Source: Cordia subcordata
Taxonomy: Eukaryota; Streptophyta; Magnoliopsida; Boraginales; Cordiaceae
Assembly (NCBI GenBank): GCA_028554755.1
Contig: JAPTOF010000005.1
Span: 8,627,501 to 8,691,500 of the forward strand
Direction of reading: 5' to 3'
DNA: 64,000 nt
Positions 32,501 through 42,550 of this stretch are shown here, in pieces. The notes beneath the pieces were generated by a model. That model saw only the letters and a program-made list of their open reading frames with translations, was not told the origin of the DNA and did not search any database. A program made the position numbers and the translations under genes. Each line of letters begins with the position of its first letter. Within the stretch, counting starts at the first letter, position 1.

Positions 32501-32994
32501 GGTATGCAAAAGGAACGTCATTTGCTCTATGTGGTTTCTCTGATGCTGACTATGCTGGTTGCAAAGTAGACCGTAAAAGCACTAGTGGAACATGTCAATT
32601 CCTAAGACATTCATTAGTATCTTGGTCTTGTAGGAAACAAAATAGTGTTGCTATTTCTACTACCGAAGATGAATATATTGCAGCTGGTAGTTGTGTGGCT
32701 CAAATTTTGTGGATGAAACAAAATTTACTTGATTATGAATTGCATTATGATCATGTTCTTATATATTGTGATAATACTAGTGCAATTAATCTCACTAAAA
32801 ATCCAATTCAACACTCAAGAACTAAGCATATTGAGATTAAGCATCATTTTATTAGAGATCATGTACAAAAATGTGATATCATACTTGAATTTGTTGATAC
32901 CTTGCATCAAGTTGCTGATATTTTTACCAAATCATTGCATGAGGATCAATTTTGCAAGATTAGAAGAGAAATTGGTATGATAAAATGTGGTTAA
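29523..32994 (+). pseudogene. Reverse transcriptase and RNase H split by a solo LTR
   Basis: The N-terminal RT part (29523-29873, ending at EEGID) and the rest (31702-32994) join exactly in frame when the solo LTR and one copy of its 5-bp duplication are left out. The RT core is intact with QMDVKSAFLNG, ALYGLKQAPRAWY and the catalytic YVDDI. RNase H shows DADYAGCKVDRKSTSG and CDNTSAINLTKNP...TKHIEIKHHFIRD. The terminal stop at 32992-32994 is natural. Apart from the insertion this is the best preserved part of the element. Confidence 0.9.
29874..31696. mobile_element. Solo LTR (1823 bp) inserted in the RT domain
   Basis: The ends are TGTAGGAT and ATCCTAACA (inverted), with an exact target duplication TTGAT at 29869-29873 and 31697-31701. 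The interior has no pol domain. A GCCTATTTATAG TATA-like box lies near 30346-30357. It is the innermost and so youngest layer of the nest. Which side is 5' is suggested by this TATA box (plus orientation) but not proven. Confidence 0.85.
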
Positions 32995-33369
32995 AATGCA
33001 TACATATGTGTTTAAATGGCTTGGGTATGAAAAAATACGTAGTTTTGTATTTTCTGACCCAGTCGGTCAACCTAGACGATTGACCGTCTGTAGCCTTAAG
33101 GCGTTCGGCTAATAGGAATTTCCTTGGGTGCTCTCTGATCCAGCCGGTCGACCGACTAAACACGGACAAAGTTAAAAATTGGGGGTTTTAACCCCAAATT
33201 CAGTTCAATCACTCTAATTTTTTTAACCCTAGCCGAAATTGCTCTAAACCCACCTTTAATTCTTCAATTTCCAATCGTTTTCTTCCAAAATTCTTTCTAT
33301 ACTTTGCTTAACCACTTCAAAAAACCAAGTTTTCACTGATTAATCTTCAAAAAACAACGCGAAATCATA

Positions 33370-34760
33370 GTGAATTTGAGGGGAAAAGGTCAAGCACGTG
33401 GGAGAAAAGGGAAAAGGCCAAGAACACAATCTCCTCCACCACCACCACCTCCGGTATCAAAGATTCAAGGCAAGCAATCAATTTTGTATGGTAAATATAT
33501 CGTTGACTCAGATTTTGCTGGCACTGATGTCTTGCCATTATTTGATAATTGGTCTATGTTTCTGCAACTACATTGTGATGTGCAAGATAAATTGGTAATA
33601 GAATTTTATGAAAATCTTGAGATAAATAGTAGAAGTCCAAAACTTTCATTATCTTCTACTGTATGTGGGGTGAATTTTGTGCTTAAGGAGAAAACTTTGC
33701 ATGAAATCTTTCATATACTTGTTGATGGGGAAGGTCATTACAATAATCAAGGTTGGCCAGAAGGAATCAGGAAGACTGATATTCCGGAAGAAGTTATAAA
33801 ATACATGTGAAAGGATGTAGGACCTAAGAATCCAGAGTTGATTCTTCCATTATTAAGGGATGTCGATATTAATACGAGGATTGCCTTCAAAATCATGAGT
33901 GAAGTTATTCTCCCTAGGAATATCAATTATGGAAAAATTTCGGTTGTGGATGCTTATATCTACTATAGCCTTAGGAAGAAAAATAAGATAGCTTTGCCTT
34001 TCCTAAATCCTTCAACATATGTTGCATATTAGTGGAAAGGATGGAGGAAAAACGATCACTCCTGGGTATGGTATGGCCTTAATGCATATCTTCTCACATT
34101 TCAACATATTGTCAAATGCTCCATATAGAGAGTTTGCTTGAAATTTTGACATGTTGTATATGAACTTTATGGGCATTTACTGGTATAATGGGGAGCCCAT
34201 AAATAGAGAGACCTTAAAAAATTTGCCCCAAAGCACTCAAGCTGCAATTAAGCATAGGACTAAGAAGGGCACTACTTTCACCGATCTTGTCTATGGCCCC
34301 AATTTACAAAAGCTTGATGATATACTTGGCGGGGTAGACATCACACTAGAAGAAGATGTAGGGCCAGAAATTAAGGGTGATCCCGACATAGGCATACCAG
34401 GAACAACACCCATGGTTGTAAGCACCTCTGAAAAAGAAGAGGCAGATCCTGAGGAGGCTACTCTTAGGTGGGTAATGAGAGAATCTAGGGAGCAAGTGCA
34501 TATTGATGAGCAATGCCGAAGAGAAATTCGTCGTGGTGCTGGTTCTAGCTCGATGGGTCAACAAGAAGACCCTTCTTCGATGGCCCAGATTCTTTCACAA
34601 TTGCAGGCTTTAAATACTGGTATGGGATAAATGAGGGCCACCATGACAAGCCAATGGAATGAGCTTACTATTTGGAGGGATCACATTGATTCAGAGGTGG
34701 CATCTATGCGATCGGATATGAAGGAGTACTTCAAAGATCACCATGATCGAGCACCTTGAT
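33370..34760 (+). pseudogene. Env-like / extra ORF of the SIRE-like element (broken)
   Basis: This lies between pol and the 3' LTR. The first frame (33370-33810) has a basic Arg/Lys/Gly start and a PPPPPPP run, then a globular segment (SKIQGKQSILYGKYIVDSDF, W-S-M-F-L). Further frames (33838-34032 and 34151-34630) continue it after stops, with LPLLRDVDINTRIAFKIMSE, the type of helical block seen in plant retrotransposon additional ORFs (Transposase_32-like, often called env-like). The start is uncertain because the first in-frame codon is GTG with no ATG nearby. No clear transmembrane helix was seen. Its role in any plant element is unproven, and this copy is disrupted by at least three stops or frameshifts. 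Confidence 0.6.
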
Positions 34761-35419
34761 TTCCATACTTCCAACAAGAATTTTTTTTTTCTATTCGAAA
34801 ACATTTTTGAGTTTTAGCTAACTTTAACCTTCTTGACTTTGCTACACAAGTTATTTCTTTTATACAAAAGCTTGATGATATACTTGGCGGGGTAGACATC
34901 ACACTAGAAGAAGATGTAGGGCCAGAAATTGAGGGTGATCCCGACATAGGCATACCAGGAACAACACCCATGGTTGTAAGCACCTTTGAAGAAGAGGAGG
35001 CAGATCCTGAGGAGGCTACTCTTAGGTGGGTAATGAGAGAATCTAGGGAGCAAGTGCATATTGATGAGCAATGCCGAAGAGAAATTCGTCGTGGTGCTGG
35101 TTCTAGCTCGATGGGTCAACAAGAAGACCCTTCTTCGATGGCCCAGATTCTTTCACAATTGCAGGCTTTAAATACTGGTATGGGATAAATGAGGGCCACC
35201 ATGACAAGCCAATGGAATAAGCTTACTATTTGGAGGGATCACATTGATTCAGAGGTGGCATCTATGCGATCGGATATGAAGGAGTACTTCAAAGATCACC
35301 ATGATCGAGCACCTTGATTTCCATACTTCCAACAAGAATTTTTTTTTCTATTCGAAAACATTTTTGAGTTTTAGCTAACTTTAACCTTCTTGACTTTGCT
35401 ACACAAGTTATTTCTTTTA
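34305..35419 (+). repeat. 558-bp tandem duplication inside the SIRE-like element
   Basis: The unit beginning TACAAAAGCTTGATGATAT at 34305 recurs at 34863 and both run to ACACAAGTTATTTCTTTTAT. By eye the copies differ at only a handful of bases (for example AAGGGT/GAGGGT and TCTGAAAAA/TTTGAAGAA). It duplicates the tail of the env-like region and its 3' flank. Confidence 0.93.
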
Positions 35420-35739
35420 TCCAATCTTAGCTTTCATTTCTTTTCCTGCCTATATATTAATTTTGATGATGCCAAAGAGGGAGAAGTAAATGGTAAATGG
35501 GCGAGTGATATAATGCTGATTGAATGGTATATATTCTTTGTTTATATGTTTGTTGTACTTGTTGTGGATATGGCTATTTGTATGATTGTTGATAGGTTGA
35601 TTATTGGTGAAAAATGTCTTCAAAATATGCTTGAGTTAAATCTTGACAGAGGGAGTATTTTCCTAAATACATTTTTTTTAAAGAATGCATATATTGAGGG
35701 GGAGTCTTTTTGCTCATATCTTAAAAATTTGTCATCATC

Positions 35740-35753
35740 AAAAAGGGGGAGAT
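35740..35753 (+). other. Polypurine tract of the SIRE-like element
   Basis: AAAAAGGGGGAGAT abuts the start of the 3' LTR at 35754, the normal position of the plus-strand primer. Confidence 0.85.
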
Positions 35754-37227
35754 TGTTAGTTAAATATTCACTATTAATTTTGATGATGAAAATATATATA
35801 TGCATTATTTGACTAAAAAACTTCTTGTGAAAATGAGATGATACTTAAGTAGAAGCTTTGAATGATGGAAGAAGATGTGCAAAACGCACTATTTGAAGAA
35901 AGAGAATATGAGAAGGCATAAGGAGGGAAAGAGATGACATAAGGGGTACCGGATATTATTTTTCTCTCTTGCTCTGTTGTGAAATGCCTATATAAATTGT
36001 ATGTGTTTGGCTCAAATTTTTTTCTTTATTCTTCAAAAAGATTTTTAACTCTTGCACACTTGATCTCACATATGCACAAATAAATTTGAATGCACACATT
36101 GAGTAAAAATGTGTTTTGGGAGTGTTTTCAAGTTATAACATATATTTACAAATTATTACAAAATGATTTGGAGTTGTGAAAATTGCACCTAAAACATTTC
36201 ATGCAAAAGTTTGGCTTTACTTCACTTCTTGAGTGGCTGGACCCCCCAGCAGGTCGACCGGCTGACCTGGGAGGGTCGCCCGGCCAAGTCAGAGAAGGAA
36301 GGAAAAAGCCAGACCCCCCAGCCGGTCGACCGGCTGACCTGGGAGGGTCGCCCGGCCAAGTCAGAGAAGGAAGGAAAAAGCCGGACCCCCTAGCCGGTCG
36401 ACCGGCTGACCTGGGAGGGTCGCCCGGCCAAGTCAGAGAAGGAAGGAAAAAGCCGGACCCCCTAGCCGGTCGACCGGCTAAGATGCCCGGCCAAGTCAGA
36501 GAAAGTGCAAAGCAAGCTGGACGACCCAGCCAGTCGACCGGCTGAACGGGCTGCTGTTATAAATGCACTAGCCGTTTATTACCGTTCTGGTTGCTTTCCT
36601 CTTCATTTTTTCACCTACCAAATCCCTAACCCCCAAATCTCTTTAAATACTCATTCAATACACATTCAAATCATTAAGTGAAATGTGCAAAATTGTTTAT
36701 CATCATTCAATCAATCTTTGAGCCATTCTTGCAATATATTTGAGCTTTCAAGAGCTTATTCATCTTCTTCTTGAAGAGAATTTTTAGATTCAATCCTTTC
36801 TTATTCCTTGAGTATATACACACCTTGAGAGCTATAAACCTTGTGAGATCTATTCTTTAAAACTTGTAAAGTGTGGGGAAATCCTAAAGAATGAAACTCT
36901 TGGGTTCGTTGAAGTTGGGCTTCATAGAGTTGTAAGAACTTGGTTTGTGCTTTACCAAGATTTGAAGAAGCATTATAGTAGAGATTATTGAAGTTCTAAG
37001 GGGAGCATCCTTGGGCGGTAGACGTAGGCTTGGCTGAACCACCTTAAATCGTTTGTTTCTCTTCTCCTTATACTTCAATTCTTATAATTGCTTATATTGC
37101 TTACATTGCTTACATTGTGTTTGATATATTGATTGTAAGAAGTTGTTAATTTTTTGAGATATTTTTTTAAACGAAAATTAGTAATTATATCTTAATTCAC
37201 CCCCTTCTTAAGATATTTGCATCCACA
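35754..37227 (+). repeat. 3' LTR (1474 bp) of the SIRE-like element
   Basis: It starts TGTTAGTTAAATATTC and ends TTTGCATCCACA like the 5' LTR, and is 174 bp longer mainly because of two extra 72-bp minisatellite units. Confidence 0.93.
36239..36517 (+). repeat. 72-bp minisatellite in the 3' LTR
   Basis: Full units start at 36239, 36311 and 36383 and a partial one at 36455. Each holds the 16-bp perfect palindrome AGCCGGTCGACCGGCT or a close variant. As 72 is a multiple of three, an ORF with a 24-residue repeat crosses it. That ORF is not considered a gene. Confidence 0.93.
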
Positions 37228-37596
37228 ATGACTATACCGGTCGACCTACCAATTAGCCTGTATGACCAATAACAGATCAATGACTTTTGGAAATTGCTCC
37301 AACAGGATTGAGTTTGGAGATGCATAATACGCAAGAGCTTTTCTCAATGGTTAAAAATGGTGTCTTCTACCACATTCATAGCTTCCTGATGGTCATGTTT
37401 TGGGTTTATTATTGTAGTATTTATGTACTTGTAGGCCAGAGCTATTTGATCTTGTGTATGTGTTTATCTTTTAAGTAATGAAAGTTTGCTTTGCGAGAAA
37501 AAAAAAGTATAATTTGATTAATAGTCGAAAAATTGAATTTTTTTTAGGATGAAGAAAATTGAAAAGGTACCAAATTGAAATGCTATTTTTGTCTAT

Positions 37597-38364
37597 CGTA
37601 TCTCTATCTCTGAAAGAATACTCTAGATTCTCCCTCTCTTTATCTCATTTTCTATCTTTGCTTCACTTACCCCCGGCCTTTAGCCGATGGATTGGGCATG
37701 AATTTCTATCTTTTATTATGTTCTCTACTATTTCAATTCTTTTATTTGTGACTTTCATTTGTTTATGTTGGGTTCATTGTATTCTATTGCTTTTATTTAT
37801 GCCCAGATTCAATCTATGGGTCATGTTATTCCCAGACTTGGCATAAGGACTCTTGTTTCTAGTCTCTTAGTGCTCTCTTTGGGACATTGCTGTGGTTTAA
37901 CTTCAGTTTCTCAGCTTGGGAACGCATGGTCTTTGTCGCAAGTTTGGTCGTTCCTTTCCTCTTCTAGTTGAGTTTCCACCATGGTTGGTGGTATTGTCTT
38001 TTTGACAAGTCATTCTGTTGGAAGCGTTGGAGGCCAAGTTAAAGAATTCTTTCTCCAAGTGTTCAGAGTTTGGGATGGTGAGCTTGTTTTTCACCTTGTT
38101 ATTGTTTGTGTTTTTTGCATTCCACTTTCATGACTTTTTTGGAGGGTGTTTGTCAAACATGTGCCATGTTTTGTAACGATGATGTGTGGATCTTTTAGTC
38201 TAGATACCAAAACTAACGGTGGTTAATTGGCCTTTTTTATTGTCAATCAAGTTTCAAGGTCCCTAATGTTTCAAGTCCTTATTTGTTGGATTAGTTTTTG
38301 TGGGTTCTTTTATGTACATTTATGTGTTTTTAATGAAAAGTGTTTGTTTTAGACCAAAAACAAA
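37597..38364 (+). mobile_element. Poly(A) retroposon R2 (about 770 bp)
   Basis: Flanked by imperfect direct repeats YGCTATTTTTKTCT (37581 and 38366) and ending in GACCAAAAACAAAA. It resembles R1 near its start (CCCCGGCCTTTAGCCGATGG) and end (TAATGAAAGT-like words before the A-tail). It encodes no intact protein. Confidence 0.55.
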
Positions 38365-38500
38365 ACGCTATTTTTTTCTCTTATTTTTTGGTTCAATTTC
38401 GATCATTAAAATTTGAATAATTCCATTTTTTATTTTGGTTTTGGTTTTGGTTATGAGATACAAGTTTCACTTACTAATCAAAAAATTGAAATATTAATGA

Positions 38501-39857
38501 CTGGTGGTTTTTTTCTCTGTTCTCTCTTGCCTCTAGGGAGTGACGTATCTATCTCCGGTGTATCCTTGCTGATAACTACCACAAACTACTACTAATTGCT
38601 CTGTGGCGTGGGCCTTCCCGCAGTGTTATTGCTGGTGTCTTTGGTGTCATTCTTGTTCTGTACTATGACTGGAATGTTACTAGAGGAGGAGTTCTCTGCC
38701 TTGTTGCAGTCAGCAAACTCCACCATTAATATTTTATCTCTTCAGCCCTTTGATCTTGAAGAGATCTCTCACTTAGCTAAGTTTTCTTTCATGGGGAAAT
38801 TATTGTTTGAGGATCATGGCCTTATGGAATTTGTTCTTGGTTCTACCCTGGAATGGTCCTTTTTGATGGATGCTAACGTGGTGCTTCGGAAAGAGATAGA
38901 GGTACTATTCATCCTTTGTCTGGTAGGATGCCTTTTATGCAAAACCCGTGTGATTTGCTGGGGCCCGTGCTTGCTTCCATTGCTCCTCCTTAGCAGAGTC
39001 GAGTTTGCCTTTAATTTCTCATGACTCTGGTAAAGACTCACATTCTGTTAGCTTTTCTTTGTTCGTCGAGACTGACATGCTTAATGAATCTCTTATATTG
39101 CAACTGTCAATGTCTCAGGTTCGCCTGACAGTTCTCTGTCTGAAGGATATGATCCTTCAATTTAGATTTGTAGTTTTTGGGTTAATTGAACCTAAGTATG
39201 GGTTGAATAAAGTGCAGAAGCTTTGTTGCCTTTGAGTTCTTGGCACGTGTTGCCTGCTACTCCTTTTGCCTATTGTACATGCACTTGCTTTTTTTTCTTG
39301 TTGGAAAGATGATAAGGTGATCTTAGTCATCACTTGTTCAAGTATAAGATTTGGAGGGTTTGTTCTTTTATTTGGGATGTTTAGACTATTAGGGCGTCAA
39401 TTTTCTTAGGTCTAGCCTTTGCCGGAGCTTATAAGTCCCGTTGAACTCATATTCTTGTCCACTGTGTGTTGTTTCTTCTCTAGTGTTGCTTTAGTAGTCT
39501 GTGTTGCAGGTCCTTTTGAGCTTTTCAGGAATGCAAAGTATTGGTAACCTTGTGGGTATTGATGGTTAATGCCGAATCACTTTGTAGTGCATGGCAATGC
39601 CTTCTTGAGGGGATGTGTATTGTTTCCTCTGATGTGGTTCAACAACTCAAGTGTTGTTTGACACGAAGCCCGCTATTATTATTGTAATTTTAATTCAGTG
39701 GTCTATGTATTGTGTTACAAACTTGTTTAGGAGTTATGTTCTTTGTGTTGTTTGATTATTTCAATTGCCTTTGTTTTTCAGAGACCACCTCAGGACATAA
39801 CTTATACTATTGTATGTTGATTATATTAATAAAATCTCTTATTTATGGCCAAAAAAA
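38501..39857 (+). mobile_element. LINE-derived retroposon R3 (about 1.36 kb)
   Basis: The ends are marked by AAATATTAATGA (38489-38500) and AAATATTCAAATGA (39856-39869), and the right end has an A-tail after TTAATAAAATCTC. An open stretch around 38665-38900 (EEEFSALLQ, FSFMGKLLFEDHG) faintly recalls the N-terminal domain of plant LINE ORF1 proteins, but that match is weak. Its last ~350 bp belong to the tandem duplication and recur at 42551-42905. Confidence 0.5.
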
Positions 39858-42440
39858 ATATTCAAATGATATTATTGTGATATTAATATAATGCGTTCAT
39901 TTTTTCTTCTAATTTTCAAAGCAGCTACTTCGGGTATTGGGTTATTAGGTATCGAAATTCAATTATTTGGTTATCTAAATTATTTTAAAATTTATCAAAC
40001 AAAATCGATTAGCTTCACTATGTAATTTGGTTATTCGATTTTTTAAAATGTAATTTGATTTGGTCTAGTTATTATAACCGAATTATCATCCCTACAAATG
40101 ACTGGAGTTTGTCTTTGTTTTCCAGGAAAGAGTGATCTTAATTTCCTTTTTTTTTTTTTGGTCAACGATCTTAATTGTTAAAACAGTCTCTTTGGGTTCA
40201 GCCATTAGCGTGGGAAAGCTAAAGCCTGTCTTTTGTTTGTAATTTGTTGTTGAAGACAACAAAAAACACAGATTTTTCTTTTCAATAGTTTATATTTTTA
40301 AAGGAGGTAATAATTTAAATTTTGTCATCATATGCTTTAAAGAAAAGGGTCTACGTGGAAATTTTAACTAAAACATAATTAAGCATATGCCTAAAATAAA
40401 CAATATCGATTATAATAATAAATCATGAATAAATAATTATTTAACAGTTTAAACCTCACCTTAAAGCTGTGGAGAAAAGTCCAAACTTGCTAATTTTTTT
40501 AAAATTTCAGTTTTTTTTTTTTACCAAAAAAAACAAAATCAAGTTTAGGGGTCATGTTTTAAAATGTAATAAAGACACATATCAAATTTACTTAGAAATA
40601 AATAAATCTCATTAAAAAATACTTTGTACCATTTTTATATTTAGTGATAGTGATGTGTATCACTATCGCGCATTACCGTCTTGACGATCACGTTTTGAAA
40701 CATTTTCCCAAGTTTAGATCATCAATCCAGCAATTTATCTTCTTCACGTCATGCAATTCAATCATATTTTTTGGTCCTATTACAAGTCGAAAGAGATCGT
40801 AGAAATTCTGAATAATTCTCGTTTATAAGCAACTCAGCGTCGTGCCAAGATTTCTTCGTGCGGGCCGACCTAAAATCAATTCATGAGTAATAGACCAGTC
40901 TTTCTCACAAAGAAGCATCATCTTGCTGCTTCTTTTCTATTGGCCCAGCTCTCTCCTGAACATGATAGCAAGCTACCGACCAGGGAACTATGAGCTTTGA
41001 CCGAAAATAAAAAATTAAAAAACAAAAAAAAAAAGAAGAAGAAGAAGAAGGAACTACGAGCTTCTCTCTCTAGACCTCTGCCTCTTCAATAAGATTCTTA
41101 TTATTATTATTTTTTCCTGCAACGTAAGTATTTCATTGCTAAAAAATATATATGTAAAAGAATAAGGAAAAGTGAAAAGAATAAAGCACCTTTACAAGTA
41201 TGTCATCAAACTTCCAAGATTTACAAATAACTTTGTTAATATTTAAGGAAGTAAATTTTTTCCCAAAAGAATATTTAACCCAAACATCATTATAAGGAAA
41301 AGTTGCCCTTCGGTTGTGGCCTTCTTGTTGAATTCTTGGCTATTTCTTTCCAACCAAATGTGATAGGTAACAGTTCCAAAAAAATGCTTTGAGATTGTAG
41401 CCTTTAAGTTTTTCACGTTGATCATCTCAACTTAAAATCTATATCCTCTTTGTTAATCGTTGACTAACCTAAAGTATGTGGGTACCAAGACATATTATTA
41501 TACCTTAGGATCCATAATATTAAGTTGATCCAGTGTGATTTCATCTAAAGTAATCAATTTCTCGTTATTAAAAAAGAAATGAGTATACAAATTGCAACAG
41601 TGTGGAAGAAAGTTTACCATATGGTAAAAGATCAAGGAGAAAAAGAAAATATTTGTTTTTTTTGGAGAAAAGCTGAAAATAGTTATAGATCAATATGACA
41701 AGTAAAATTGATTAATGATCAATAACGACTAATTATAGTTACACCAGCATATATAAAATGTGACAAGAATGGATGAGGTCCAACATTGTAATTAGTGGGA
41801 GGATTGAATCCAATACCTTTTAGTACGCAATTTCAGCTTAATTTTACCATGAACCTCACTAGCTAGAAGACTGACTTTGTAAGATTAAAATACTCTATAT
41901 AACACGCTTTTTCTCATCTCAATGTTGTTCATCGTATCATTAGAGATATCAAATTAATCAAGTATAAATCTTTTAATAATATAATTTAACCTTTTAAACT
42001 AAATAATTATTTACATGCTACCCAACTCCATTATTGAGTTCGAGCCCTACGACTACTAGCTTAATCTCACCAAGATGATAGTACTATGAACTGCTTTAGT
42101 TTATATGTTTTTTCAAACATGAGTAATTGCTTGACAAAAAGCTCTTAAATTCATAATTTCTTGGCTTGTAAAAGAAACTTGGCAAACTTGACATCCGTGT
42201 CTAGTTCCAATCCTGCTAAAACAAATCAAGAAAAGCATAATCTCTGCTCATAGATAAGATGAAGACCTTTTGGCTCTCTGGTCCTGTCATTCACTTTTAC
42301 TCCCTGCAAGGATACAAAGGCAAGGTGACTAGAAAACTAAAATGTGATGTCTATAAAATAATGGTAATATTGAGACTAGTTCTAAAAAATAGTTAGACAA
42401 ATTCTTCTTTAAAAATAGTAATATTGAAAGATTAATGGTT
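39500..42440. repeat. Tandem segmental duplication, copy A
   Basis: Starting at TGTGTTGCAGGTCC it aligns almost collinearly with copy B (offset about 3050 bp), through the hAT-like end (40094), ACTATCGCGCATTACCGTCTTGACGATCAC-region, a LINE remnant and TACTCCCTGCAAGGATAC. Copy A lacks a MITE (at B 43893), about 80 bp near 40000 and about 425 bp that B has at 45511-45935. Confidence 0.85.
41112..41430 (-). pseudogene. LINE 3' remnant (RT C-terminal zf-RVT region) in copy A
   Basis: On the minus strand a fragment reads TVTYHIWLERNSQEFNKK, the conserved YHIW-ERN signature near the C-terminus of plant LINE reverse transcriptases. After a frameshift it runs to an A-rich end near 41112 (GCAGGAAAAAATAAT). 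Only the last few hundred bases of the LINE are here. Confidence 0.6.
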
Positions 42441-42550
42441 AATGCCGAATCACTTTGCAGGTCCTTTTGAGCTTTAAAAATAGTAATATTGACAAATTCT
42501 TCTTTAAAAATAGTAATATTGAAAAATAGTAATAAAATAATGGTAATATT
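42433..42550. other. Scrambled junction of the tandem duplication
   Basis: Between copies A and B lie short pieces copied from both unit ends. TAATGCCGAATCACTTTG and CAGGTCCTTTTGAGCTTT come from the unit start. AAAAATAGTAATATTGA occurs three times, together with AAATAATGGTAATATTG from the unit end. Confidence 0.75.

Larger units (their letters stand above)
24995..37227 (+). mobile_element. SIRE/Maximus-like Ty1/copia retrotransposon, 12.2 kb
   Basis: Both LTRs, primer binding site, gag, protease, integrase, RT, RNase H, an extra env-like region and the polypurine tract are present in copia order. The target duplication ATGAC is exact (24990-24994 and 37228-37232). LTRs over 1.2 kb, a large gag with a coiled-coil tail and an ORF after pol are characters of the SIRE lineage. 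Over the first ~200 bp the two LTRs differ at roughly one position in twenty by eye, so the insertion is not very recent. All ORFs carry damage and a 1.8-kb solo LTR sits in the RT. Confidence 0.93.
24454..37304. mobile_element. Solo LTR of 613 bp interrupted by the SIRE-like element
   Basis: The ends are TGTTGG (24454) and CCAACA (37304), with an exact 5-bp target duplication GGATT at 24449-24453 and 37305-37309. The two parts, 24454-24994 and 37233-37304, add up to 613 bp. A CTATTTATAGAGC TATA-like box lies near 24808. It shares GGTCGACTGG-type words with the LTRs of the element inserted into it, but no internal domain is present, so this is a solo LTR left by LTR-LTR recombination. Confidence 0.8.
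23872..37506 (+). mobile_element. Poly(A) retroposon R1 (about 780 bp) split by an LTR insertion
   Basis: A 15-bp direct repeat GTATAATTYGATTAA (one mismatch) flanks it at 23857-23871 and 37507-37521, and the right end is a 9-A tail after TTTGCTTTGCGAG. That is the signature of target-primed reverse transcription (LINE/SINE-type). The parts are 23872-24453 and 37310-37506. It contains the sequence GCCTTAGGCCGGTGG near its start, similar to R2. No intact protein is encoded. Confidence 0.65.
23848..40094. mobile_element. Outer host of the nest: hAT-like repeat split by later insertions
   Basis: The left end TAGGGGTGAGTATAATTCG and the right end CGAATTATCATCCCTA are imperfect inverted repeats, and 8-bp flanks CAAATAAT (23840-23847) and CAAATGAC (40095-40102) match at 6 of 8 positions, the hAT target-duplication length. 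When the inserts are removed, what remains is AACCGAA-rich filler like that at 19180-19697. The match is old and imperfect, so the family call is tentative. The right end is also present in the tandem copy at 43223. Confidence 0.5.

Noticed and set aside
36183..36545. A 120-codon ORF with a 24-residue Pro/Gly/Arg repeat in the 3' LTR
   Set aside because: The 72-bp minisatellite unit is a multiple of three and stays open by chance. The 5' LTR version is shorter and there is no independent start context.
24487..37304. Alternative solo-LTR start at TGTGGAGAAC
   Set aside because: It pairs less well with CCAACA and lacks a target duplication. TGTTGG at 24454 gives exact inverted ends and a GGATT duplication.
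38596..39235. A 142-codon ORF as a stand-alone membrane protein gene
   Set aside because: Its hydrophobic look comes from T-rich DNA. It lies inside a poly(A) retroposon and only faintly recalls LINE ORF1.
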